A program made the position numbers and the translations under genes. Below the pieces are notes generated by a model. The model ran no database searches, was not told where the DNA came from, and worked only from the letters and a program-made list of their open reading frames with translations. This document shows, piece by piece, positions 46,312 to 58,809 of a DNA stretch of 64,000 nucleotides. The number at the start of each line of letters is the position of its first letter. Position 1 is the stretch's first letter. This DNA is from Sphagnum magellanicum. Its lineage: Eukaryota > Streptophyta > Sphagnopsida > Sphagnales > Sphagnaceae. The stretch is from assembly GCA_021904315.1 (NCBI GenBank), contig CM038923.1, positions 13,336,038-13,400,037 of the forward strand, read 5' to 3'.

Positions 46312-48900
46312 AAAAAAAGATAGTGGTCCTTCATTAAGTACTGCCATTATCAAATTACTAATGCAAAGTGTAAATTGCATCAATGAAATGAAACAGCTAA
46401 GGGGGAGTTAATTCAATTTTTTTGAATTTGCTACTCTTCAAGAGTTGATACCCATGCATTACAGTTAATAATACCTTGGAATAATAGTCATGTAAACTCA
46501 GCTAGTTATTTTCATCAAATGTAATTTATATTGAAAGGATTCTATTCTGATTAACACCAATTTAATCTCCTCTAGTACACACTAGACTATTGAATCATCA
46601 TGAACAACATGGAATGACTGAAGGAGCTGTGCAATGATGGCTCAGAATCATCAATCCATATAGGAATGGATGCATATTGGGTGGTAAGTCTAAGCAAAGG
46701 ACTAATTGCAACTGATCTAAAGAAGTGAAACAAGTTGATCCAGATCTCCATACTGATCTAAGACTACATATTATTGCAGTGAAAAGAGTTGACAACCTTC
46801 ATGAATTCAATGACCTTGATCATGAGGAAGAAAACAAAAGCTGGTAGATTTCCATGGCTCCAGGAGTTGGTTTAAATAGACAAAATTTAACAATGGATTT
46901 TGTATATATATATATATATATATATCCGTCAGTTGCTGGATGTGTAGCTCAATAGAATATCAGTAATTGGGTGATTTGAAGATGTTGGAGCCATGAATGG
47001 GTAGCTAGTTAGATTGGAAATTTTCAGTATACTAGTGTAAAAATCTGATGGAAGCTTTGAAGAGAGTCAAGAGTTCAAAAGTGAGACTAAAAGCTTTGAG
47101 TGAGATCTACAAGCTTGTAGCAAGTGGAGCAAGCACCAACATCAAAGTGCACTGAGCTGCTGAAATTTTATATTATTTTTGGAAATGCTAAAATTATCAA
47201 CAAAATGCTTTTTTCGAAAAGATTATTATTATTATTATTAATAATTTTTTGTGAAGGAAAATGAAGGATCTTTTGGAAGACTATGGAATATTTTGCTAAA
47301 AAGTTGGAATATTTTTCAAAATAAATTAAATTGATTATTTGGCTGGCATTTGCCGAGCTTCTCAAGGTATTATGGTACATCTTTCTCTTTGACATAAAAA
47401 ATGGGCAATTTTTTTCCTTTGTATTTGGAGGTCCCTTCAAGTCAGGCAGAATATTGGCTAACCATAAAATGTGGTGGAAGAACTGTTATCATGTGTGTAA
47501 AGTTCATGCTCTAATTTTTAGGTTGATGAAGAGAGAAAATGATGGATGAATTTTTTTTGGATGAATGAAAAAAAAACCCATTCATTATGTTGTATAATGG
47601 CAGCCTTCTCAACTCTTCCATGTTTTTTGCTTGCACTGCAAGGTATTTTGGAGCTTGCTTGCATGTCAGGCAAAATATTTGTGAGGCATCATCTCATGTG
47701 GTGGAAAAATTCTTACAATTGGAAGGTTCATGCTCTGATATTTTGGTTGATGAAGAAAGGAAATCATTGTTCAAATGAAATGAAAAAAATTGCCCATTCA
47801 CCAATGCCTATGAAACTAAACTATGTACCATTTCATAGGTCAAAATGTCCACCTCATATACTTGCATGCCTCCAAACTGCAAAATACTTAAAAATGAAAC
47901 CCACCACAAGGTTCATCTCCTTCACATCAAATGCAACAACAACATGGCAAGCTTGATGTAGAAAGCAACTCTATTAACAAGCAACATTGTTGGGTGCAAA
48001 CACAATAAAAGGAGATTAGGGAAACTGACCTTGTTGATGTGCTGACCATTTGATCATAGGTGGGAAGGGGTGATGGAGAGCAGATAGTCTCTCACTCATG
48101 TGAATTTCCAAATGCCCCATAATCTCCAGTTGAGCACAAATCTGCTCGGTGTGAGTCTGCTCAAAATTTGTCCCCGTAATATCAGGCATTTATGTGACTT
48201 TAATGCCTTCACCTGGAATGGGAGCAAGATTGTTCTTCTCTTTTCGGATTTTGTTTAGACACCACTGTACACACAGAAAGCAGAGCTGTGTGCAATTGCA
48301 AATTAGAATACAAAAAGGAGATTGTCAAGTTAACAATCACCCATGAAAAAACAACGCACACATCTGCTTTTTATTGGCTCTCTTGTACTTCTTCAGAGGT
48401 CTAGGGTTTGGAGTTGGGACTTAGGGTTTTGGTTTCCAGCTTTGTTGGTGGAGTTGGGTTCTGTGAGGGAAGAATTTTGTTGAGGGCTGATCTCTCAAAA
48501 TCCTCAATAGTCATTCAAAATTATTTTGACTATGAAAGCATGTCTCTTCTTTTCAATAAAGTTGACAAGAAAAAAGAAAAGAAAAAGAAGGGCTGCTTCC
48601 CCAAAGGCCTTACAATGCTCAAGAAATCAAGCAGAACAATTATGCACTGCAGCAGAAAAACAGGAAAAATGGGTGAGACTTGGGAACATAGGTGAGTGAT
48701 GAACCTGCAATTTCACAAGGGCATGACCGCATTTCACTATTGGATCAGCAGTCAAATCCAATCCCTACTTGATTTTTCTTGATGGCTTCTTTTCCCTTGT
48801 GATCATCATCATCAGCAGCAGCAGCAGTTGGCAACTCAGGAAAAGTGGGCTTCCACTTCTTGCGGACCACATTTCCTTCCGGAAATGTGTCACAGACCAG
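46312..48900. other. Non-coding region with a duplicated block
   Basis: No gene supported. (TA)n lies near 46902-46926, and a diverged duplication at 47343-47780. From about 48200 the GC content rises and some frames lengthen, but none matches a family I know. Confidence 0.5.
47343..47780. repeat. Diverged tandem duplication, period about 224 bp
   Basis: GTCAGGCA(G/A)AATATT, ATGTGGTGGAA, GTTCATGCTCT and GTTGATGAAGA blocks occur in the same order twice, offset by about 224 bases. Confidence 0.7.
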
Positions 48901-48956
48901 CACTCAAAGTTTGTTTTGAGGAAATCGCCAAGCTCACACCACCACCCTTCACTGGT

Positions 48957-49106
48957 TTAGGGTTCCAGGCTGATGGCAGAAGAAGGTGCTATGCCTTCTT
49001 CCTGAGATGGAGAGCTGATGCTATTCCTTGGCATCCACATTCTTTGCAGAATGAGCTGCTGCCCATCAGAACAACAGCTGCTGCTGTCCTTTGTGCTGTT
49101 GCCCAT
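48957..49106 (-). CDS. Possible small exon or 49-codon ORF, unrecognised
   Basis: In a GC-raised patch, the minus strand has GCCATGGGC, a strong plant start context, three bases after a TTTCTTTGCAG acceptor-like string. It opens a 49-codon frame starting MGNSTKDSSSCC and ending SLEP. Ser/Cys/Gln-rich, no known domain. It might be part of an unidentified spliced gene, or chance. The plus strand of the same patch is also open in one frame (48828-49196), so strand choice is uncertain. Confidence 0.2.
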   Translation of the reverse strand: MGNSTKDSSSCCSDGQQLILQRMWMPRNSISSPSQEEGIAPSSAISLEP

Positions 49107-49196
49107 GGCCTCTGCAAAGAAACACACAAGAATTCACCATACTTGGGGTCTGGTTCCTTCATCTCATCAAATTTGTGCAAAACAACACAAGATTGA

Positions 49197-51640
49197 GAAT
49201 TTCACCTAGGTATAGAAATTGCTTCTTTTCTTGTCTGATTTCAAAAAGCTCCAAAATCTCCCATGACCAGCATTTTTGCAGCACAAGCTATGAAATCTTA
49301 CAATATAAAAAATAATTTGCTGCTTGTTGCCTGAATTTGCAAAAATAACTCCCAATCTCCGTGACACAATTTCCTGCTGGCAAACAACAGTATCTCAAAT
49401 TTTCTACGTTGTTAGAGAGAGCAGCTTCACGCCATACTTGGCATTTGGCCTTGCAGCAATATTTCTCACATCCAAGATTCCTTATTTCCTGCTTCCCAAG
49501 GCCCCGCCCAATCTATCTATGAAGGACGGTAGTTTGTTTTGTAGTTATGAGATCTAACGAACCGGAAAGCTTCAGATCGTATTCTTGGTGTCTTGGGAAA
49601 GCTCTCGACGAGGAGGGGTGCATGGGCTTGGTTCCATGACGTTTGGACTTGCGGTGCAAAAGTTCTTGAATATTGAATCATTTCTTCACTGAAAAATAAA
49701 TTATATCGTAGCTGAAAATTTTGGAGGAGTTGGAATGTGCCTTTGATGTTGTAGGACTTAATGGAATTTATTTGATAAGATTTGGATTCAGAGTGTGGGA
49801 CATATTGATTTTTAAGTGATTTCTACCAATGAAAATTCAAATAATTCCAAAAAACCAGGTTTTGGAAGGAAAAATCAGTTGAGGACGTGGTAACACTTGG
49901 GCCAATGGCACAGGCCACACTAGTATACATGAAATAAGGACTCTAAAGGGTCAAGAGCCTAGCAAACCACCTGGACCAATCAATATATGTATCCAATCAA
50001 GAGCAGGTGTGCAGTGGCTTTAGGGTTTAGGGATCAGGATTGCCTCTGTCAAAAGGTTAGCGATTATTTCAAGAATGAAGAGCCCAACTCTTTACTTAGC
50101 ATTTAAAGCTTACAGAGAATCAATCTTCTCTTTCATTTTTTGAATTGTTCCAAGGAATAACACCTCTTGACTTGTGTTTTAGTGCTTTTTATTTGCCTTG
50201 TACTGCTTGTGGATGGGCTCCCATCCCTGCCTTTCTTATATACAGGGTTTTTCTTCTGGAGGTATTCAAGAATTTCTTTTCACTTTTGTCGTTTTCTTTA
50301 TTAGAATATAAATATGAAAATAAATTTTCATATATATCTTTGTAATCTTGTTTTGATCTCGAATTTTGTTGGAGACTATTTTTAGATCTATTTGCTCATT
50401 TCCCACAATAATTGGTACTTCTAAAGTGGAATTAAATTAAGACTTTTTTTTTCATGTATTTTATATACATAAAAGACTTGAGAATTTCTTTTCCCACACA
50501 AATGTGGGCACTCGAAATCACAAAATCTCAATCTTACAAACATTTCATTGTAAGACAATCTTACATGGGATTTCTCCATAAAGCAATGAAGTTCTCAAAT
50601 CTTTATGCAAGAAAATCCCATTACTCTAGAGGTAGGAATCTTCAATAGTTTTTTGACTATTTTTTATAGGCATTTTCAGTAATTTAAAAAATATTTTTAA
50701 CAGGTATTTTCTGCAATTATTTTTTAAATAGTTATTTATGTAGTTACTCTAACATACTAATCAAATTATCCTTTTTAAATTAATATTATGACCCTTGTCT
50801 ATACAAACATGGTTCTAAAGAGGGGAAAACAAAAAAAACCTCATGCATGCATGGTGTGCATATCATATGCACATTTATATATGAATACACATATATTTCA
50901 GTATTTCATGAATGTAGTCATCATATTTTTCAATTATTTGAGAAACATGGTTAAATATTAGAATATGCTAGTCAATATTAAGGTTTAGGTTAGGGCTAGA
51001 GTTTAACTTTTAAGGTTAAAATTAGGTTTAGCAAACAATTAATCATCACTAATGGGTTTTTAAATTTTCAAATAACTATTTAATTTTTGGTTAATTTAAA
51101 AATTGTTACCTATCAAAGAATTAGTTTCACATACCCAAATATTATGATATCAAAAAAAACTATTTGAGAAACATTTTGTCTCAGAAAAAAGCTCCAAATT
51201 TGAAGATCATTGAAAATTTTTTAAATTAATTTTTTCAAAGAACTAACTTTTGAATGGATCCATGAAAAAAATGATATCCACCCAACAATGTCATATACAT
51301 AGTTTAATCGCTTGAATATGGTAGGTGTTGACATGATCTACCTTGGCAACATTTTGCAAGGATAAAACAATGACCCCACAAACAATGGGTGAGTTTTGTG
51401 AACATTTATTTGGTAACATTCACAAGCCAACATCTACACCATCGTGATTCATTGGTTCATCATTTGGCATTCTTCCTTCCTCTTTTAACAACATGGAAGT
51501 TTCAATTTGTTTTTCATGAACTATTGAGTTGAGGTTCAAAAATTCAAATCAAAAATTCTCAAACTGGCTTTCAATTTAATTTTCACATTGAGAATCAATT
51601 GTTTTTATTTTGGATGAAAATTGGGCTGAAAATCGATTTT
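49197..51640. other. Non-coding region, mixed composition
   Basis: No gene supported. The GC-raised patch continues to about 49660, then AT-rich DNA. Short frames at 49324-49557 and 50145-50345 are hydrophobic but unlike any known protein. Confidence 0.5.
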
Positions 51641-52882
51641 AAGGTTTTCAGGCATGTGAAAACCGACTAGGAGAACCAGAACCAGAAAAAAAATAAAAAT
51701 CGGATGGGTTTTCATATGAAAACCTAGATCTGGTTCTTAAGGTCTAGGGTCAGGGTAAGTGGTTCGGGAGGGAAGAAGGAAACTTAGGTTTAAGGTTTAA
51801 GGTGATGCACTCCCAACTCCTTAAAGGGGGTTCAAATGTAAACCCAAGTAAAAAGTAGCGGAAAAGGAGGAGTCGGAGCATGCTCCGTAGCTCACAACAT
51901 TTTGAGGGGTAGAGGGGCGTGTTGGAGCTCCGGGATGAGACTAGGAAGAGTTGACAAGTTTTAGTCACTCACACGGGCCTGCACACAACCCACACAAAGT
52001 GGTTAGTGCAAAGTTGGAGCACCCTTGGTGCTGGGACGAGCCACGAGCAACATGGACACACAAGACTCACCACGGCCCGGACTTGGGGGAAGCCACCACC
52101 TTCCCCCTTATAGTATACTCTGTGACTCTCCACGGAGCCCACATCCAAATGGCTATTTTTCCTGGGACTCCCAAGTGGGAGTTTAGAAATTATTTTGCAT
52201 TGTTCACTTTTGTTTTGTGTTGTTTGCTTTCACTTTGTGTTGTTGTCTTACATTGTTTGTTCCCACGTTACATTGTTATTGCCTACTCCCATCTTGGGTT
52301 GTTACTATTTACTCCCGCCTTACATTGTTGTTGTTCACCTTGTGTTGCTACTACTTGCCTTGGGTTGCTGTTACTCACCATGTGTTGTTGTTGTTGTACT
52401 ATTCATTTATGTACTCACTTCACCCTCCCCTATGTTGTTGCTTGCTATTGTTCACTTTATGTTGTTTTTGCTTGTTGAGGTGTTGTATTCCCTCCCTCTT
52501 GCCATGTGTAGGTTGGAGCTTGGAGCACTTGTAAACTAAGCTTAGGGAGCCTCAGCTTAAGGAAAAAAAAAAAAGATACGTTTTTTAAAACTTTTTTTAA
52601 TTTGATAGTTTTGTTGTTGTTTTGAATTTTTTTTCTTTGAATGTTTCTTACTTTGATTACTTTAATTTTTTTCAACTTTTTTTTTTGGGTTACTAGGTTT
52701 TTTAAACTCATTTACATTCTAACATTACATTTCACTTTTGTTGCCATTTGTAAATGCTTTTGTAAATTGTAAATGTTTTTGTGAAGTTGCTTGCTAGTAA
52801 TTTAAAACTTTGCATAGGTTTACATAATATTGTTTGATTTTTTTCACCACTTATCTGGTAGAATTTCATCTTATAACTGATA
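51641..52882. other. GC-raised block followed by a GTTGTT-rich degenerate repeat
   Basis: At about 51750-52190 the sequence is GC-richer, with no recognisable protein. At about 52195-52465 TTGTTCAC, TTGTGTTGTT and TTACATTGTT motifs recur every 30-odd bases. The resulting Cys/Leu/Val-rich open frames in all three plus frames are composition artefacts. AT-rich DNA follows up to the hAT relic. Confidence 0.55.
52195..52465. repeat. Degenerate (TTGTTCACTTTGTGTTG)-type tandem repeat
   Basis: About eight imperfect copies of a motif built from TTGTT(C/T)AC and (T/G)TGTTGTT with T-rich linkers. All three forward frames remain open through it because stops are rare in this composition. Confidence 0.65.
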
Positions 52883-55200
52883 ATGGAAGAGTCATCCCAA
52901 AATGAAAACAAAATGAATAATAATGATGAAATATATTTAAATGATGTTGTAATGGAAGATGAAATAATGAAAAAATCAAGAATGTAACCAAGTTTGCAAA
53001 CAAAAGGAAGCATTAATGCAAATAGGGGAAAGAAAAAAGATTTAAAAATATGAAAAAATTGTATGTTCAAAAAAAAAAGTGGAAACATGATAAAAGAAAT
53101 GCACTATGTTGGTCATTTTATTGTGTAAATGACAATAAGTCAATGGATGTGAAGTGTTTTGAATTGATGAGATGCAATGTTTATTATGCCAATTTAATTT
53201 TAATAATAAATGCCAAAACACAAACAAGGAAATGTTTAATATTATATAATTTTACAAATGAAATAAATGCATTAAAAAATGTTTATGTAGACCATGATGT
53301 GATTGAAAAAATATTTAAAGAAGAAACAAACAATCTATCAAAAGAACCTTTTGACAGAAAACCTACAAAAAAATGACCTCATATATATGGAATTGTTATT
53401 TAAAAATTTTTTGCTACCAAAGATTCTTATAAAAAAATGATGTGCAACATAATTTTTTAAGGAAGATTTAGCTCTTTTAATTGTAAAAAATCATTTGCTA
53501 ATGCATTTTGTTGAAAGCCAATGGTTAAAAAGATTTAGTCTACATGTGTGTCCAAGGATTGTTTTACCTTCTATGAAACTATTTACAAATTTTTTTTTGT
53601 TGGAGTTGGTGGAAAAAACTAAAAAATAATATTTTACTTGCTTTGGCATATTATTATTTTGTAACAAGTTTTGATTTGTGGATGTCAAAAGGGCTTATAA
53701 TTTTTTTGCCCTTGTTATTAATTTTTAGGGGGTTGATTGACAACTAAAACATATTTGCAATTGGGTTTTTTTAAGCATTTGATACCTTTGGGCATGCATT
53801 AGCCAAAGACTTAATTGACTTGTTAAATAAATATGATTTGAGGAAAAAAATTCATTGCTTATGTTAAAGATGAAGGATCTAATTTAAATACTATGACTAC
53901 AACCTAAAGTCTATTGTAAGTTATGATATTTTAAATTTGATACAAAGTTTTCAAGGTAGCTCTTTTGGCCATGCATTTTTTAAGGCTTGTCAATATACTT
54001 TAATTCATGAATTTTTTTTAAGGGTTTGAAATACATATCTTTTAAAACTACCCATCTAACCTATAGAAATTCATAACTTGATTGAGAAAATCACAAAAGC
54101 ATAGACGAGAAGGGAAAGAGGTTTATGTAGATTCAAATTTTCTTGAAAAAAATTTGAACACTTTAGTTAAAACAAGGTTATCATCAAAATTTTGACATTT
54201 CCTTGTTTATTCTTATTTTTGTTAGGATTTGGTAAAATGTAGATAATAATCATTTGTTATTTTTTTCTTTGCAAGTTTGCCAACTTAATCATTCTTTTTC
54301 AAGAGGTTTTGTAGTTCAAGGATGCTATAATGTTTTGTTATAGCAAGTATAATTCAATGAGGATGACAACCAGAGTTCCACCCCCTCTGACTTGGCATAT
54401 TTGTCAAATTGTTGATGATTGTTTAACCCTTGTTGTAACTGCTTGTGTTCTAAACCAATGTAGGGGACGTTGGGCTAAGTGATGCCTTTCATTTTCCCAT
54501 TTCCATGAGTTTGAAATTGAAAGAAAAACCAAAAAATGCACCATCTTTTCAAACCTTAATGGAAGAGGATTTTGGTGTTGCACTTGAGTTAATATGCTTG
54601 GTTTCTAACATTAAAAAAGAGGTTTGTGGAGTTTTAAACATCTTTATTTCCTTCTTGAAGAAATTTGATGAAAGAAAAACACATAATATGTTAACTATAA
54701 TATTGTTGGACCCAAGATTTAAAAGTTTTCACTTAGTGTCTTCTTTTATTGGTTGTGATCAAGGAGTATCAATTATTGAACAATATGACACAATGTCATT
54801 ATATCCTATGTTCATGAAATGTTATTATTATTTACATCCATCAGTAGAATCTAATAATGATTTTGTTAACCAAAGAGTGTATGATGATAGTAGTTTGGAT
54901 ATTTTTCAAATGACAACAAGGAGTACTAAGCCAATAAAAAAGCTTGTTAGGAGGGAACTCTTGGTTTTTCAACATTATTAGGTGAATGTGAAAGAGATTA
55001 AATGTCCCCTTTGATGGTGGGAGAAACATGAAGCCATATTTATCACAATTGGGTCTCTTGGTTGTCAAATTTTAAGGATTGTTAGTTCTCAAATAGAGAT
55101 TGAAATAATCTTTTCCTTGGGTGGAATCCTTACTAATTTGAGAAGATGTCATTTACAATTAGAAAGCTTAGAAAAATTAATTTTTTGAACAAAAATTCTT
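52883..55200 (+). pseudogene. hAT-superfamily transposase relic
   Basis: Many frameshifts and stops, but ordered similarity to plant hAT (BED/Ricesleeper-like) transposases is clear. It runs from an acidic N-terminal piece at 52883, through a segment open at 53050-53376 (KTQTRK, EINALKNVYVDHDVI), then QWLKRFSLHVCPRIVLPS (about 53520). SFDLWMSKGA (about 53667-53696) contains the first catalytic Asp. FDTFGHALAKDLIDLL follows, then KDEGSNLNT (about 53870-53895, second Asp region), SFGHAF.KACQYT, VLNQCRGRWA (about 54450), LDPRFKSF (about 54709), a WWEKHEA.F block (about 55010) and the C-terminal dimerisation block ILTNLRRCHLQLESLEKL (about 55125-55180). All parts are collinear on the plus strand. 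Terminal inverted repeats and the 8-bp target duplication were not found. In life it would excise and insert the element's DNA. Confidence 0.85.
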
Positions 55201-58000
55201 TCAATGATATAGAGTGTGTTGTAAATCCTCTTCTAACCTTTAAAAACTTATTGGGATAGATGTAGACTTTAAAAAGGAGTTAGAACAATTTGAAGGAACT
55301 TTTGAAAGAGATGAAATTGTGAATTTATAAACTATTGAAAATATATTCAAAATTTTTTTTATTAGAAACATAAATGGAAAAAAAATTCATTTTTTTTTTT
55401 TCAAAATTCTGAAATTCTACTTGTGAAAACTAACAAAGAAAACCAATTGTTTTTGAATTGGTGAGAACCACCAAGCTTGATAACTAGTTTTTTTTTCCTT
55501 GGAAAAGATTTGATACCTAGGATAATTCTTGTTAGTAACCTATTTTTTGTGAAATCAAGAATTGAGTCAGTTTTCACATAGAGGTGGAAAGAATCATAAC
55601 TAATGATTCTCAAAAAGTGAAAATTGTCCAACATTGGTTCATACCCTAACATCATAATCTCTCTTTGTTTTTAACCTTCCAAGTTTTGACCCCACAAATA
55701 AAAAATGATCAAAAAATGAAAATTAAAAATCATTAAATTAATCAATTATAATAAATCAAAAAGTCCTTTAAATATGTGTGCATTACACAATCCTATAATA
55801 CAAAAATACTGAAAATTGTTGATCTCCAAGGTAATACCTCCCAAAAAATTAGCCTTTTGTTTTAGGCGATTTTAAGGAATTTACCCCTTTGGCATACATG
55901 TGTACTATTGGATATGTAGAAACAAGTATCAAGTGTTGTATAGTTCTTCCTTTTTTAATAAAGTATGCTTTAGATTTTTGAAAGGTTTTTTGAGTGTAGA
56001 TTGTGGCTTTGTTATTTCAATTCTAGCACATTTTTTCAAATTCAAGAACTTTTAAGCCCACTTCAAAAACTCCCAATGTTAGAAATTATATAGACACAAA
56101 GTTTTTCAACAAATTAAAGCATGGGTCTTTTTAGTTATAAAGTTCAACAACTAATTAAAATTAATACGTAATGATAAAGATAAACCTACTTGTCAACTTT
56201 CTAAAAAAAATCAACTTGCTTAAAACATGTGTTCAATAATGGTTTTTCATTATTCTAATTTCAATTTCAGATCTAACAAAATATTAGTTCCACTATCTAG
56301 TTCTTGTGCCAAGTCAAGTCTTGGTCATAAGAACTTGAACCTAAATCCCTAGAGTTAATGCTACAAACTAAATAGCATTGATACAAACCCCATTCAAGAA
56401 CATTTTTGGGATGACCATTAATTAGGTTTAAACTAAACCATCCAAAAATGAAATTTGATATGTATATTCTATGACATAAATATTATGTGATGCATTAAGT
56501 CCATTAAAACTTTGTCCAATCACAACCACTAATTTTAACCATAAAATATATTATAATATAACATAATATATAATATAAAATATTTCAACACAAAATACAT
56601 TGGAGGTGGCCAATTGCACAAACTTTCAAAAGTTGAATTCAACATATGTATACATCATTAGACACTAGCTTGGTTGAGAGATTGGACAATTACAACCAAT
56701 ATTGTTAGTCATGCACCATAACTCGAATTTGATGCAAGTTATATTGTTAAAACCCATCTTCTACATGTGGCAATGCAATTATGATGTGAGAAAACATGAA
56801 GTTGGGTTGAAAGTACATTTTAAAAAAGGGGCAAAAAGTTGGTAAGTGAAATTTATGATGTGAAATGTTATATTATAAATAGCTTGTAAATAAATACAAA
56901 TGACAATTACATACACCAACTTCAATTTGTTTGGTTTTTTGCCCAACTTGAGGAACTTCTTTAAAAATAAACTCCCTCATGAAATTAGTTACAATATATG
57001 TTAATAGAAATGCATTTAGTTGTATTCATTTTTTATTTATCATGTTTTAGCACAAAGATGTTCATTGTGGGACAAAATAAATTCACCTAATTAAAGGTTT
57101 AGGAAATTGGTTTTTTCATGCAATCCCACATAACAAACATGCTGCAAAAGGGCTTTTTATTTGGCTAGGGGATATTGGGCCAAGTTCATTTTTTCGCTCC
57201 TAAGCACAATCTTAAAACCATTCCATCGAGCTTCATCATATATTACAAATTTTCAACAATCCTTTCATCTTGTTTGCAACATATTAGGTTGACCATCACT
57301 TCTAACTAATATTCCCCTTTTTTTTTCCAACAAAAGATGTCAAATTCCTGTCCTTTTTTTTGTTCCATAGAATCCATTTGCAAGTAGCATGTACAAGTAC
57401 ACATACACATTAGTAAAGCATCACCATTCACAACTAGAAAGTGAAAATAATTATGCTTTGTTTTCAAAAGGTGAAATGGGTCCTAGCATACAGAGAATAT
57501 TAGTGTATCTGACTCCAGTTACTTTTTAGCCATGAGGTCATGAGTCTAGCACATAACATCACATCCACATGGCATCTTTCCAAGCATTATTTGGAGGAAA
57601 AAAAAATTGTAAGAAAATTAATTTATAATAGAATCCAAATAAGTAGTTAGCCTAGTGTCATGAGAGGCAGGATTACAAATGGGTTTTTCAATTTGCTTAC
57701 TTAGATGAAGGCTAACCTCAATGTGTGCTCTGGTTAGCTTAGTATGGTTAACATTTTGGCTACTATTTAACCTTGGCTCCTGCCTTTGCTTTTTGTGTCC
57801 ATTCTGTTTGCCCTTTGTCTTTTTGTTTGCATCTTGCAATCAAGTTGGGCAGGTTTACATCATTTTTCACCTTGGGCAGCCCGTCCTTTGACCTTGGCAC
57901 ACCCCAGGGGAAGGGGCTTGGCGGCTTTTAGGCACATGGCCTAATGGCATGACACACCTCTGACATAACAAAAGAAATGTACACAGTACTACCTTGGCAG
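55201..58000. other. AT-rich non-coding region
   Basis: No gene supported. It includes the 3' remainder of the hAT element, whose end I cannot define. A small GC-raised stretch at about 57840-57960 has no recognisable content. Confidence 0.55.
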
Positions 58001-58047
58001 CTTCCACACTAATTATATTTTATTTAGAAATGTTGATTTTTTTTTCC

Positions 58048-58078
<31 letters not shown>

Positions 58079-58749
58079 GTTTCCAAAAATCAAATTTTTG
58101 TAAAGGAAAATAGAGAATATTTAAAAATAAATTAAATTTAAAAACATGAAAATTTCCATATAAAATAATTATTCAACAATGAAATCAGGTTTTATTTTTT
58201 GTGGGGAATTTTGCAACTTAGCGAGACAAGCAAAATCAGAGCTTCAAGTTGTACACAGGACTTTTTAAGGGAAAAAAATCACACAAAAAGTTACTATATT
58301 TTGAGGAAAATAAAAGTTGAAATTGTCTGTAATTAGAAGGAAAGAGCATCATAAAAAGATTCCTCGTGTAGAATCTGTACGTTGTTGCATGTCGTCAGCA
58401 TGTATGTCAGGGTTTCAAAAAAAAAAAAATCCTACTTTTTTTTGTTTCTGACGTTTAGCCAAATTTGGCGAAGTCTTCTTGTGGATGATCACCGGTCTGA
58501 CGCCACCTACAGAACAAAATTGAAGGGAAAAAACCCGTCACTGACTGAAATGCTGTTCTAAGTAGCACGGTGGGTACTATAAGAGTATCCCAGAAGTGCT
58601 CAATTTGGGACCCTGCACATTAAAATTGGATGAAGAACACACAAAGCACTCGAGTGTGGCCCAGCATTTTTGCATAGTTTGTGCACCTGAGGTATCTTCT
58701 AATATGCCAAGAGTGTAATAAATGTGATCTGATCGCTGGTACCTGTTTC

Positions 58750-58763
58750 TGATTGGCCAATCA
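58750..58763. promoter_or_regulatory. Double CCAAT-box palindrome
   Basis: TGATTGGCCAATCA is a perfect 14-base palindrome giving ATTGG and CCAAT on both strands, the core bound by NF-Y. It lies about 1.3 kb before the transporter ATG. Confidence 0.35.
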
Positions 58764-58794
58764 TAATGATTGCTCCATGTGGTGCGCTATTACA

Positions 58795-58809
58795 GTGGGA
58801 GTCTCCCAC
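58795..58809. promoter_or_regulatory. GTGGGAG/CTCCCAC palindrome
   Basis: GTGGGAGTCTCCCAC, seven-base arms around one central base, 31 bases after the CCAAT palindrome. It is a possible dimer-binding site; no factor is assigned. Confidence 0.3.

Noticed and set aside
52195..52539. Three overlapping 105-175-codon frames rich in Cys/Leu/Val
   Set aside because: All three forward frames are open because of the GTTGTT-type repeat; composition artefact.
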